This document shows positions 9,277 to 16,792 of a stretch of DNA of 43,907 bases, in pieces. Numbering within the stretch: position 1 is the stretch's first letter; each line of letters begins with the position of its first letter. This stretch comes from Epibacterium ulvae (GTDB lineage Bacteria > Pseudomonadota > Alphaproteobacteria > Rhodobacterales > Rhodobacteraceae). The notes beneath the pieces are model-generated. The model saw nothing but the letters and a program-made list of their open reading frames with translations. It had not been told where the DNA came from and did no database searches. The position numbers were made by a program, and so were the translations under genes. The stretch lies in assembly GCF_018678075.1 (NCBI RefSeq), contig NZ_JAHHIR010000021.1, positions 1-43,907 on the forward strand. Direction: 5' to 3'.

Positions 9277-9410
9277 CAATCCCCGTCACCCAGTCTCACG
9301 GATGGTCCCGATTGGCGGTCCGCCGCAGCAAAGCCTATGTCATCCAATACGAAATCCGCAGCCACTGCGATTACAAAGATCGCCGCAAATCCAGCAAACA
9401 TCACTTTCAT
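9276..9410 (-). CDS. Small single-pass membrane peptide, coupled to the response regulator
   Basis: 44 residues starting MKVMFAGFAAIFVIAVAADF, one hydrophobic helix and then a polar tail ending SVRLGDGD. A ribosome site (GGCGGGA) stands a few bases before the ATG. Its stop overlaps the start of the regulator as TGATG, and it follows formate dehydrogenase gamma by 80 bases on the same strand. Short proteins of this shape near respiratory genes feel familiar from roseobacter genomes, but I cannot name a family. Could be a small subunit, a membrane regulator, or merely a leader that couples translation of the regulator. Confidence 0.65.
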   Translation of the reverse strand: MKVMFAGFAAIFVIAVAADFVLDDIGFAAADRQSGPSVRLGDGD

Positions 9411-9490
9411 TTCTGATCCCGCCTATATGGCTCTGTTCAATGTGTTATCAGCTGCGCGCAGGCTCTGTACAGAAGAACACCGCGCACAGA

Positions 9491-10678
9491 TCACTCTGCC
9501 GGGGTTTGCGCCGGGGCCTTGGCCTTTTCTTCCTCAAGCCAGATCGAGTGGTGCTGGTGGGCCCAGGCCTCATCCACTTCACCGCTGCCCATCGCATCAT
9601 AAGCGCCTTCCATGCCAACCGAGCCGATGTAAATATGCGCGATCACAATCGCCATCAAAACAAAGGCCATGATGGCGTGCCAGGCTTGGGCCAACTGCAT
9701 CTCTTCCTGCGCGGCCAGTTCGGTGGGTAAAACACCAAAGCCAACCATTTCCGGAATGCCAGTGGTGTTGAGAAAGGCAAATGTTTTAGCAAACAGCGGC
9801 AGTTCATAGGGGAACAGCAGTGACACACCCGACAGCGAAATCGAGCCGCCAAACAAGATCACCGACCAAAATATCACCTTTTGCCCGGCATTGAATTTTT
9901 TGGCCGGCGGGTGGTTCTTGCCGATAATACCGCCGAATTGTTTGATCCAGATTATGTCGCCCCGGTTTGGAACATTGTGTCCCACCCACATCACCAGCAC
10001 CATGAACAACGCTAGGACAAAGGCCCAGGACACGCTGTTGTGGATCCATTTGCCTCCGATCAACAGGATCGAATTAGCCTCATGCCCCAGCAGTGGAATG
10101 ATCCCAACACGGCCAAATAGGGTCAACAGGCCAGTGATGCCCAACAGGATGAACGAACCCGCCAGCATCCAATGAGCAAACCGTTCGATCGCTTTGAACC
10201 GGGTTACGGTCCGGCCCGTGCTTTCGCCGTCAACACCAATGCGACCCCGCAGCAGGTAGAACAGAATCAACGCGCCAATGGTTCCCAAAAGCAGCCACCC
10301 GCCATAGGTCCGCAACGGCCCCTCGCGGAATGTCAGCCAGGCCATGCCGCCGTCCTGAACCAATGTCGCCGCCACGTCGCCGCCGGCTGACACCCGGATA
10401 TTTGCGCTGTCATAGCGCAGCGCGCGCCACAGGTCAGGATCAGAGGTCCCGCCCAATGTGCCAAGCGGTTCGGTGGTTGGCTTGGCCGCCCCTGGGGCAC
10501 CGGTGTTGTCGCGACGGAACCCATCGTCGATCGTCATCTGGTTCTGGCGCGCCAGAATGTCAGACAGCGTCTGTGCGCCGCCTGTTGCCGCGCGGTCCGG
10601 CGTGGTTTGCGCCACGGCAGGCAGAGCCACCACAGAGATCAGCGCCGACCATAGAATTGCAAAAGCAATGCGCAGCAT
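9491..10678 (-). CDS. Formate dehydrogenase gamma subunit (cytochrome b, membrane anchor)
   Basis: 395 residues. It passes electrons from the iron-sulfur subunit to membrane quinone through b hemes. An N-terminal signal peptide (ends PAVAQ) and a periplasmic region of about 100 residues precede a first hydrophobic helix (GGWLLLGTIGALILFYLL). The cytochrome b561-like core with four helices follows; FKAIERFAHWMLAGSFILLG, GGKWIHNSVSWAF and AWHAIMAFVLMAIVIAHIYI carry the likely haem histidines. Start: ATG 10678, seven bases after AAGGAG; GTG 10684 is too close to that site. The C-terminal tail WLEEEKAKAPAQTPAE is polar. The gene lies 95 bases after the beta subunit gene in the same direction. Confidence 0.93.
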   Translation of the reverse strand: MLRIAFAILWSALISVVALPAVAQTTPDRAATGGAQTLSDILARQNQMTIDDGFRRDNTGAPGAAKPTTEPLGTLGGTSDPDLWRALRYDSANIRVSAGGDVAATLVQDGGMAWLTFREGPLRTYGGWLLLGTIGALILFYLLRGRIGVDGESTGRTVTRFKAIERFAHWMLAGSFILLGITGLLTLFGRVGIIPLLGHEANSILLIGGKWIHNSVSWAFVLALFMVLVMWVGHNVPNRGDIIWIKQFGGIIGKNHPPAKKFNAGQKVIFWSVILFGGSISLSGVSLLFPYELPLFAKTFAFLNTTGIPEMVGFGVLPTELAAQEEMQLAQAWHAIMAFVLMAIVIAHIYIGSVGMEGAYDAMGSGEVDEAWAHQHHSIWLEEEKAKAPAQTPAE

Positions 10679-10773
10679 CGGCACACTCCTTTGATATAGC
10701 TAAGTTACAACATTTCACGGTGCGAAACGGCCCAGCAGAACCGGGCCATTCCATGTGTCTGATCAGCGACGGA

Positions 10774-11367
10774 TCACCCGCCCTTTTGTTCGTAAGCGGT
10801 GCCCCAGCCCCATGCGCCAGAGCCAAAGCCGCGCGCCACAACGCGTTCGCGGTAGACGGCTGACACGATGTCGCCATCGCCCGCCAGCAGCGCCTTGGTG
10901 GAACACATCTCGGCACAGATCGGCAGTTTGCCTTCGGCAATCCGGTTGCGGCCATATTTCTGGAACTCGGCGGTTGAGTTATTTTCCTCAGGCCCACCAG
11001 CACAGAAGGTGCATTTGTCCATCTTGCCCCGGCTGCCAAAATTGCCCGCCTGCGGATACTGCGGCGCACCAAAGGGGCACGCGTAGAAACAGTAGCCACA
11101 GCCAATGCACAGGTCTTTGGAATGCAGGACGACGCCCTCTTCGGATTGATAGAAACAATCCACCGGGCAGACCGCCATGCAGGGCGCATCCGAACAATGC
11201 ATACAGGCGACCGAGATCGACCGTTCACCGGGTTCACCATCGTTCAAGGTGACAACCCGGCGCCGGTTGATGCCCCAAGGCACTTCATGTTCGTTCTTAC
11301 AGGCGGTGACACAGGCGTTGCATTCAATGCAGCGTTCGGCATCACACAGGAACTTTGCTCTTGCCAT
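10774..11367 (-). CDS. fdh3B: Formate dehydrogenase beta subunit, four-cluster ferredoxin (FDH3 type)
   Basis: 197 residues carrying the four cysteine groups of this electron-transfer subunit: CIECNACVTACKNEHEVPWG, CMHCSDAPCMAVCPVDC, CIGCGYCFYACPFGAP, and the split group CTFC...CAEMC. It links the catalytic alpha subunit to the cytochrome b subunit. No signal peptide is visible, as expected for a subunit exported in complex with the Tat-targeted alpha subunit. It begins 12 bases after the alpha gene stop, so they are co-transcribed. The family name FDH3 is from memory of how these short beta subunits are labelled; the fold and role are secure. Confidence 0.94.
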   Translation of the reverse strand: MARAKFLCDAERCIECNACVTACKNEHEVPWGINRRRVVTLNDGEPGERSISVACMHCSDAPCMAVCPVDCFYQSEEGVVLHSKDLCIGCGYCFYACPFGAPQYPQAGNFGSRGKMDKCTFCAGGPEENNSTAEFQKYGRNRIAEGKLPICAEMCSTKALLAGDGDIVSAVYRERVVARGFGSGAWGWGTAYEQKGG

Positions 11368-11379
11368 AACGGTCTCTCC

Positions 11380-14274
11380 TTAAGCTGCGCTGATTTTGCA
11401 GAGCGTGCATTTGGTCTCTTGCATCTGCGTGACCGAGTCATACCCGTAGGTCTGCACGGTATTGGTGCTTTCGCCCAAGACATAGGGATCAGCACCTTCG
11501 GGGTATTTATGACGCAGATCTTCGCCCTGGAAATGACCGCCAAAGTGGAACGGCATAAAGGCGACGCCTTCGCCGACACGGGGCGTGACCATCGCCATCA
11601 CCTTGACCTTGCCGCCTTCGGGACCTTCGACCCAGACCTGTTTGCCGTCGCGCACACCCAGATTGTTGGCGTCACGGGGGTTGATCTCGACAAACATGTC
11701 CTGCTGCAGCTCGGCCAACCATGGGTTGGACCGGGTTTCTTCACCGCCGCCTTCGTATTCGACCAAACGACCCGAGGTCAGGATGATCGGATAATCTTTA
11801 GCCACGTCCTTTTTCTGGATCGAGGCATAAAGCGTCGGCAGACGGTAGTCGTGGCGGTCTTCATAGGTCGGATAATCCGCCACCAGGTCACGACGGTTGG
11901 TATAAAGCGGTTCGCGGTGGATCGGCACCGGATCCGGGAAAGTCCAGACAACCGCGCGCGCCTTGGCATTCCCAAAGGGCGCACATTCGTGTTTGATCGC
12001 GACCCGCTGGATGCCGCCGGACAGGTCAGTTTTCCAGTTGGTTGCAGGCCCCGCAACCGCATCAATGGCCGCACGTTCATCCGTCGTCAGATCGCCATCC
12101 CAACCCAGATCCATCAGCATCTGCATGGTAAACTCAGGATAGCCATCCTGGATTTCAGAGTTCTTGGAATAAACCCCTTCGGCCAGCAGGTTGTCACCGT
12201 CACGTTCCACGCCAAACCGCGCCCGGAAGGTCAAGCCCCCCTCGGAGACCGGCATCGACATGTCATAAAGGTTCGGCGTGCCCGGATGGTTCATCTCGGG
12301 CGTGCCCCAACACGGCCACGGCATGCCATAGTAATCGCCATCGGCAGGGCCACCAATGGCCTTGAGTGTGGTTTTATCAAACGTGTGCTGGTTCGCCATA
12401 TGCAGTTTGATCCGCTCTGGCGACTGACCGGTGTAACCAACCGTCCACATGCCCGCATTGAACTCGCGGGTGATGCTTTCGATGTTTGGCGTTTCCGCGT
12501 CTTCCATTTCGATATTGCGGAACAGACGATCACCAAAGCCGAATTTGTTGGCGAACTTCGCGATGATGACGTGATCCGGCTTGGATTCAAACAGCGGTTC
12601 TACCACCTGGTCACGCCATTGGATCGACCGGTTCGAGGCGGTGACCGAACCGCGCGTCTCAAACTGGGTTGAGGCCGGCAGGAGGTAAACGCCATCGGTG
12701 CGATCTTGCAGAACGGCTGTCACGGTTGGATAGGGATCGACCACCACCAGCAGGTCCAGCTTCTCCATCGCAGTTTTCATTTCCGGTTGCCGGGTCTGCG
12801 AGTTCGGCGCGTGCCCCCAAAGAACCATGGCCCGGACGTTGTTGGGTTGTTCGATGTTGGCCTTGTCTTCCAGAACCCCATCGATCCAACGGCTAACCGG
12901 GATCCCTTTGAGGTTTTGCATCGACTTTTCTTTGCCGTCGGCACCGGTGATGGATCCAAACTGAGCAGACAGCCAATCGGTGTCTTCACCCCAAACACGA
13001 CCCCAATGCGCCCATGCGCCACCGCTCAAGCCATAATAACCCGGCAGAGTGTGGGACAAAACGCCAAGGTCGGTTGCGCCCTGAACGTTGTCGTGGCCAC
13101 GGAAAATATTGGTGCCGCCACCGGCAGTGCCCATGTTGCCAAGCGCAAGTTGCAGCACACAATAGGCACGGGTGTTGTTGTTGCCAGTGGTGTGCTGGGT
13201 GCCACCCATACACCAGATCACGGTGCCAGGGCGGTTGTTCGCCAACGTATGGGCCACACGACGGAGTTGCTCACCGGGGGTGCCGGTCACGCGTTCAACC
13301 TCTTCGGGGTTCCATTTCTTCACCTCAGTGCGGATCTGGTCCATGCCCCAAACACGGGTGCGGATGAACTCTTTGTCTTCCCAACCGTTTTCAAAGATGT
13401 GCCACAAAAGACCCCAAACCAACGCAACATCGGTACCAGGACGGAACCGAACGTATTCATCCGCATGGGCCGCAGTCCGGGTGAAACGTGGATCACATAC
13501 GATCAGCGGCGCGTTGTTTTCCTCTTTTGCTTTCAACACGTGTTGCAACGAAACCGGATGCGCCTCGGCAGGGTTGCCACCGATGATAAAGATCGCGCGC
13601 GACTTGTGGATATCGTTGTAGCTGTTTGTCATGGCGCCGTAGCCCCATGTGTTTGCCACACCCGCTACAGTCGTCGAGTGACAGATACGCGCCTGGTGGT
13701 CGACGTTATTGGTGCCCCAATAGGCCGCGAATTTTCGGAACAGATAGGCCTGCTCGTTGCTGTGCTTGGCGGACCCCAGCCAATAAACACTGTCCGACCC
13801 GCTTTCTTCGCGGATCTGCATCATCTGGTCGCCAACCTCGTCGATGGCCTGCTCCCAGGAAATACGCTTCCATTCGCCACCCTCTTTTTTCATCGGGTAT
13901 TTCAGGCGACGTTCGCCGTGAGCGTGTTCACGCACCGACGCACCCTTGGCGCAATGGGCGCCCAGGTTAAACGGGCTGTCCCAACCGGGTTCTTGCCCGA
14001 TCCAAACGCCGCCCTGCACTTCGGCGACAACTGTACACCCCACCGAACAGTGGGTGCAGACGGATTTGATTGTCTCAACTGCGCCCGCAGCTGCGGTGGC
14101 CGCATTGGCCTGGGTCACGCTGCCGCCGGTGGCGCTGATTGCGGCCAAACCACCAATGGCCAGGCCGGATCCACGCAGGAACGCGCGGCGGTCAACGGAT
14201 GTTTCCGCAACCTTGGACAGGATACTTGTCCGCTGGGGGCGTCTCGCTACCCCGTTGGTCTTTTTCCTAAGCAT
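11380..14274 (-). CDS. fdhA: Formate dehydrogenase alpha subunit (Mo/W-bis-MGD), Cys type
   Basis: 964 residues; oxidises formate to CO2. The N-terminus has a Tat signal (DRRAFLRGSG with a hydrophobic stretch), so the active site is periplasmic. A [4Fe-4S] site follows: Cys73, Cys76, Cys80 and Cys108. The metal-binding residue is Cys198 next to His199 (VDHQARICHSTT); in Fdh-N relatives this position is often selenocysteine. The molybdopterin dinucleotide-binding C-terminal domain is complete (for example VEGPEGGKVKVMAMV and GESTNTVQTYGYDS). The ATG at 14274 follows GGGAGG. The sequence alone does not tell molybdenum from tungsten; the tungstate importer 7.4 kb away makes tungsten a real possibility. 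Confidence 0.96.
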   Translation of the reverse strand: MLRKKTNGVARRPQRTSILSKVAETSVDRRAFLRGSGLAIGGLAAISATGGSVTQANAATAAAGAVETIKSVCTHCSVGCTVVAEVQGGVWIGQEPGWDSPFNLGAHCAKGASVREHAHGERRLKYPMKKEGGEWKRISWEQAIDEVGDQMMQIREESGSDSVYWLGSAKHSNEQAYLFRKFAAYWGTNNVDHQARICHSTTVAGVANTWGYGAMTNSYNDIHKSRAIFIIGGNPAEAHPVSLQHVLKAKEENNAPLIVCDPRFTRTAAHADEYVRFRPGTDVALVWGLLWHIFENGWEDKEFIRTRVWGMDQIRTEVKKWNPEEVERVTGTPGEQLRRVAHTLANNRPGTVIWCMGGTQHTTGNNNTRAYCVLQLALGNMGTAGGGTNIFRGHDNVQGATDLGVLSHTLPGYYGLSGGAWAHWGRVWGEDTDWLSAQFGSITGADGKEKSMQNLKGIPVSRWIDGVLEDKANIEQPNNVRAMVLWGHAPNSQTRQPEMKTAMEKLDLLVVVDPYPTVTAVLQDRTDGVYLLPASTQFETRGSVTASNRSIQWRDQVVEPLFESKPDHVIIAKFANKFGFGDRLFRNIEMEDAETPNIESITREFNAGMWTVGYTGQSPERIKLHMANQHTFDKTTLKAIGGPADGDYYGMPWPCWGTPEMNHPGTPNLYDMSMPVSEGGLTFRARFGVERDGDNLLAEGVYSKNSEIQDGYPEFTMQMLMDLGWDGDLTTDERAAIDAVAGPATNWKTDLSGGIQRVAIKHECAPFGNAKARAVVWTFPDPVPIHREPLYTNRRDLVADYPTYEDRHDYRLPTLYASIQKKDVAKDYPIILTSGRLVEYEGGGEETRSNPWLAELQQDMFVEINPRDANNLGVRDGKQVWVEGPEGGKVKVMAMVTPRVGEGVAFMPFHFGGHFQGEDLRHKYPEGADPYVLGESTNTVQTYGYDSVTQMQETKCTLCKISAA

Positions 14275-14396
14275 TTAAACCTCCCTTGCTGTTCCGTTCA
14301 GGAACGCGCTCGGTAATTGTGTAGAGCCACGGGACGGTCGGGCGTTTCGCAACCAGTTGCCAGCGGCGGGATCAGATCAAACCATCCAGTTCAAAA

Positions 14397-14591
14397 TCAG
14401 AACCGAATGCTTTCGTAATAGGCGCGGGTATGCGCGGTATCCTGCATCTTGTTCGATGACAGGTCCGGCTCTGCGGCCGCTTGGGCGTCAGTGCCGGTTG
14501 TGGCCACGGCAAGTGCCGCCGCCGGGGCGGTGGTGGCCGCTAACTTCAAGAAGTTGCGGCGGGATTTTCCGCCATCCTCTGTCTTGCTCAT
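14397..14591 (-). CDS. Small Tat-signal protein of formate dehydrogenase regions
   Basis: 64 residues: MSKTEDGGKSRRNFLKLAAT is a twin-arginine signal, followed by an Ala-rich hydrophobic stretch and a short mature part ending AHTRAYYESIRF. It matches in size, signal and position the family described as 'formate dehydrogenase region TAT target', whose function is unknown. The ATG at 14591 has GGAGGAGG ahead of it; the longer frame from 14633 puts an extra basic stretch before the ribosome site and is rejected. It is placed directly before the alpha subunit gene, 122 bases away. Confidence 0.88.
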   Translation of the reverse strand: MSKTEDGGKSRRNFLKLAATTAPAAALAVATTGTDAQAAAEPDLSSNKMQDTAHTRAYYESIRF

Positions 14592-14670
14592 CAAAGTGAA
14601 CCTCCTCCTGTTAGTATTCGGGTCACGTTCCAATAGGACCGCCCCATTCGGGCCATCCCAGTTTTGCGCA

Positions 14671-15297
14671 TCACTGCACGCTCATCCGAAAGCCCTCGGC
14701 CTCGATCTCCATGAACACCCGGCCCACATGGGCAACCGAGGCATAAAAGACCGAGGTTTTGGCACCCTCGAGATCGCTAAAGAAATGCCCGACCCAAGGG
14801 CCGACATGCTTGTTAAAGAACTGTTTTTGATCGTGCAGATCCGCCGGCGCTCCAAAACGGCCGATGATCAACGCGCCCATCATCTCCATGAGCGAGGCGA
14901 TGTTATCCTCGGGCTCATAGACAGTCTCAGCCCGTGTCATGCCCCGTGCAGCCATATCCTGACGCAGCGCGGCCAGCGGTTTTTCATTGAGAAATCCGGT
15001 CAGATAATAGCTCGCATAAGGCAGCAATTCGCCTCGCCCCAGACCGATGAACAGCTTGTTGAACTCCCTCTCGACACCGGCTGGTTTGGTCTGTTTGGCC
15101 ACTTTGGCCAAGGACATGACCGCCTGCCCCAACGCGCTGCCGTCGCCTGTCAGGGCGGCGGTTTGCTCCAATACTATCTGCTGGGGTGGGCGCGCCAACA
15201 ACAGGCCGAGGAAATTGTAAAGATCCGCGCGCAGGCGATCCTCTTCGGGAACGGTCCGGGTTTCAGCCACGGCTGTCATTTCCTTCTCCATCATCAT
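14671..15297 (-). CDS. TorD/DmsD-family chaperone for formate dehydrogenase
   Basis: 208 residues, all-helical, with the family pattern: RADLYNFLGLLLARPP near the start, then FNKLFIGLGRGELLPYASYYLTGF and EPEDNIASLMEMMGAL. Such cytoplasmic chaperones hold the Tat-targeted molybdoenzyme until its cofactor is inserted. The start overlaps the stop of the DUF3306 gene (ATGA at 15294-15297); three ATG codons in a row make the exact start uncertain by two residues, and M at 15279 is another option. Gene order places it immediately before the Tat-signal peptide and alpha subunit. Confidence 0.9.
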   Translation of the reverse strand: MMMEKEMTAVAETRTVPEEDRLRADLYNFLGLLLARPPQQIVLEQTAALTGDGSALGQAVMSLAKVAKQTKPAGVEREFNKLFIGLGRGELLPYASYYLTGFLNEKPLAALRQDMAARGMTRAETVYEPEDNIASLMEMMGALIIGRFGAPADLHDQKQFFNKHVGPWVGHFFSDLEGAKTSVFYASVAHVGRVFMEIEAEGFRMSVQ

Positions 15298-15887
15298 GCC
15301 TGGGTGCTCTCGTGAAAATGGAACCGCATCCGCCCTATCGGGACCGGCTGCGGCTCTTCTTCGGGGTACATGTTCGGTGCGGTATCCGCCTCACCCAAGG
15401 GCTGTGTTTCGACCCAAACAGGAGGCTCCGCTTCGGTCTGCGGTTCGTCCTCAAGGTCGTCATCCGGCAAAACCAGCTCTGTTGGATTGGTCGCCTCCTC
15501 GACCTGACGCGCCAGTTCTTCCACATGGACGGTCATGCCCTTGCCAACCTGATAAGCGGTCTCCATCCCTTCAACCAAAAGGGTCGCGTCGGTAAAGTCC
15601 TCGCCGTAATCAACCAACCCATCCACATTGGCGAGGATAGGGTTCACCCGCCACAGACGGCGCAGGGCGCGGGTGCGAATGCGCGAGGGGACCGCCTTGG
15701 ACCAGAAAATCTTGAAATCATCTCCTTCGCCCAATGTCTCGGGGTCGGGCAGCTCCAGCTGTTCCAAAATCTCCGCATCGCTCAGATCCGAGTCCACCAC
15801 AGCCTGTTCTGGCGGTGCTACCGCTGCCGATTCAACCTTGGCCTCCGCTTCCACAGCAGCCTTGCGACGGGCCCAGACATCGCTCAT
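15294..15887 (-). CDS. DUF3306 protein of the formate dehydrogenase cluster
   Basis: 197 residues, strongly acidic, opening MSDVWARRKAAVEAEAKVES and with the central core FKIFWSKAVPSRIRTRALRRL, VNPILANVDGLVDYGEDFTD, which I associate with DUF3306. The C-terminal third is Glu/Pro-rich and probably disordered. There is no signal or membrane segment, so it should be cytoplasmic. Its start overlaps the preceding DUF3305 gene and its stop overlaps the TorD-like gene, both by ATGA, meaning tight co-translation. The family occurs with DUF3305 beside formate dehydrogenases; its role (maturation is the natural guess) is not known. Confidence 0.85.
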   Translation of the reverse strand: MSDVWARRKAAVEAEAKVESAAVAPPEQAVVDSDLSDAEILEQLELPDPETLGEGDDFKIFWSKAVPSRIRTRALRRLWRVNPILANVDGLVDYGEDFTDATLLVEGMETAYQVGKGMTVHVEELARQVEEATNPTELVLPDDDLEDEPQTEAEPPVWVETQPLGEADTAPNMYPEEEPQPVPIGRMRFHFHESTQA

Positions 15888-16471
15888 TGCAGGCGCTCCT
15901 TCCGGATTTGCCCCGGCGCGCGATAGACATCGGCGACCTGCTTGATCCGCACGTCACCAATGCCATCTTCGGCGGCGCCCACCGTGCGTTTGTCCCGGCG
16001 GCGCTTCTTGAACTCTTCCTGCTTGAAATGGGCATCGGCAAAGCGCTGAACCCAAGCGACCAGCCCCTCGGGCATGGCGATCTTCTCCACCAATTCCTCG
16101 CCACTGTCGGCATAATCCTGCGCTTCAAACGGAGAGGCGGTGACCAGCGCGACTTCCAGCGGAGGATCATTGCGCGCCTCGTCCCGCAACACGACATAGA
16201 CGCAGGGCGGCGCGGCGGTCAGCCCCTGTTTGTAGGCCTCCGCATCGGCGCGGTGCAGCTCCAGCGGCACCGTGGCTGCGTGGTATTCGCAGGCTTCGCC
16301 TTCCTCACGCAGCAGCTGCCAATTGGCGGGGCCAGCACCGGGAAGCACCGCAACCGCTTTCCACGACCACTTGGCCCAACGCGTCACCCCAGGCCTGCGC
16401 CGGATGACAACGCCTAGGGGCATCACTTCAGTTTTTTCAAAATCACGCGACACGCTGCGGCTCTCTCCCAT
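15884..16471 (-). CDS. DUF3305 protein, first gene of the formate dehydrogenase run
   Basis: 195 residues from ATG 16471. The recognisable core begins MPLGVVIRRRPGVTRW and runs through AVLPGAGPANWQLLREEG and PCVYVVLR; the C-terminal part is basic (FKKRRRDKRTVG). I associate it with DUF3305, the usual partner of DUF3306. No signal or membrane helix. The frame stays open upstream to 16678 with another ATG at 16546 (MSKKHSTRKN); neither start has a strong ribosome site, so up to 25 more basic residues are possible. It ends in an ATGA overlap with DUF3306. As the first gene it defines the operon promoter, within 16472-16792. Confidence 0.82.
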   Translation of the reverse strand: MGESRSVSRDFEKTEVMPLGVVIRRRPGVTRWAKWSWKAVAVLPGAGPANWQLLREEGEACEYHAATVPLELHRADAEAYKQGLTAAPPCVYVVLRDEARNDPPLEVALVTASPFEAQDYADSGEELVEKIAMPEGLVAWVQRFADAHFKQEEFKKRRRDKRTVGAAEDGIGDVRIKQVADVYRAPGQIRKERLQ

Positions 16472-16792
16472 ATTCGTCGCTGATCTTGCCGCAGCGGGTG
16501 GTTTGGTCTGAACAGCGTTTTTGCGCGTCGAGTGCTTTTTCGACATTTCCGGACAATTTGGGCAGGTCTGAATACCGTCGCATGCAGGGGTGGACGAAAT
16601 GTCCATCTCGACTGTTTTTATCGGGCATTTGAATAGGCGAAATTTTCGCGAATCACTTGGCCATTTCGACGCCCTCACCCGCCCAGTTCGCGGCTTGAAA
16701 ACGGTTTACGTCGCCACAGAATCAGGTGTAGCAAGCTGGGTAAGCCCGGGCAATTTTGCGCAGGTTTTCACTCCGTCGATCGAGAGGACAAA
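16472..16792. promoter_or_regulatory. Divergent control region of the two formate dehydrogenase gene runs
   Basis: About 320 bases between DUF3305 (minus) and the polyferredoxin (plus). Two small inverted repeats stand out: TGGACGAAATGTCCA at 16591-16605 (five-base arms, perfect) and GCGAAATTTTCGC at 16637-16649 (GCGAA/TTCGC arms). Either could bind the adjacent NtrC-type regulator or another factor; no link is shown. I looked for a sigma-54 type GG...GC promoter and saw no convincing one, which fits a regulator without GAFTGA. Confidence 0.45.

Noticed and set aside
11122-12672. 516-codon plus-strand frame opposite fdhB and fdhA
   Set aside because: Composition is the mirror of the real genes; no family motif and it spans two genes on the other strand.
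13680-13690. Possible selenocysteine codon in the formate dehydrogenase alpha subunit
   Set aside because: The position next to the active-site His is an ordinary Cys codon; no in-frame UGA exists.
12706-14316. 536-codon plus-strand open frame opposite fdhA
   Set aside because: It is the antisense of a well conserved molybdoenzyme in a GC-rich genome, has no ribosome site and no recognisable domain.
16472-16792. Sigma-54 promoter for the formate dehydrogenase operon
   Set aside because: No GG/GC elements with the right spacing were convincing, and the linked regulator lacks GAFTGA.
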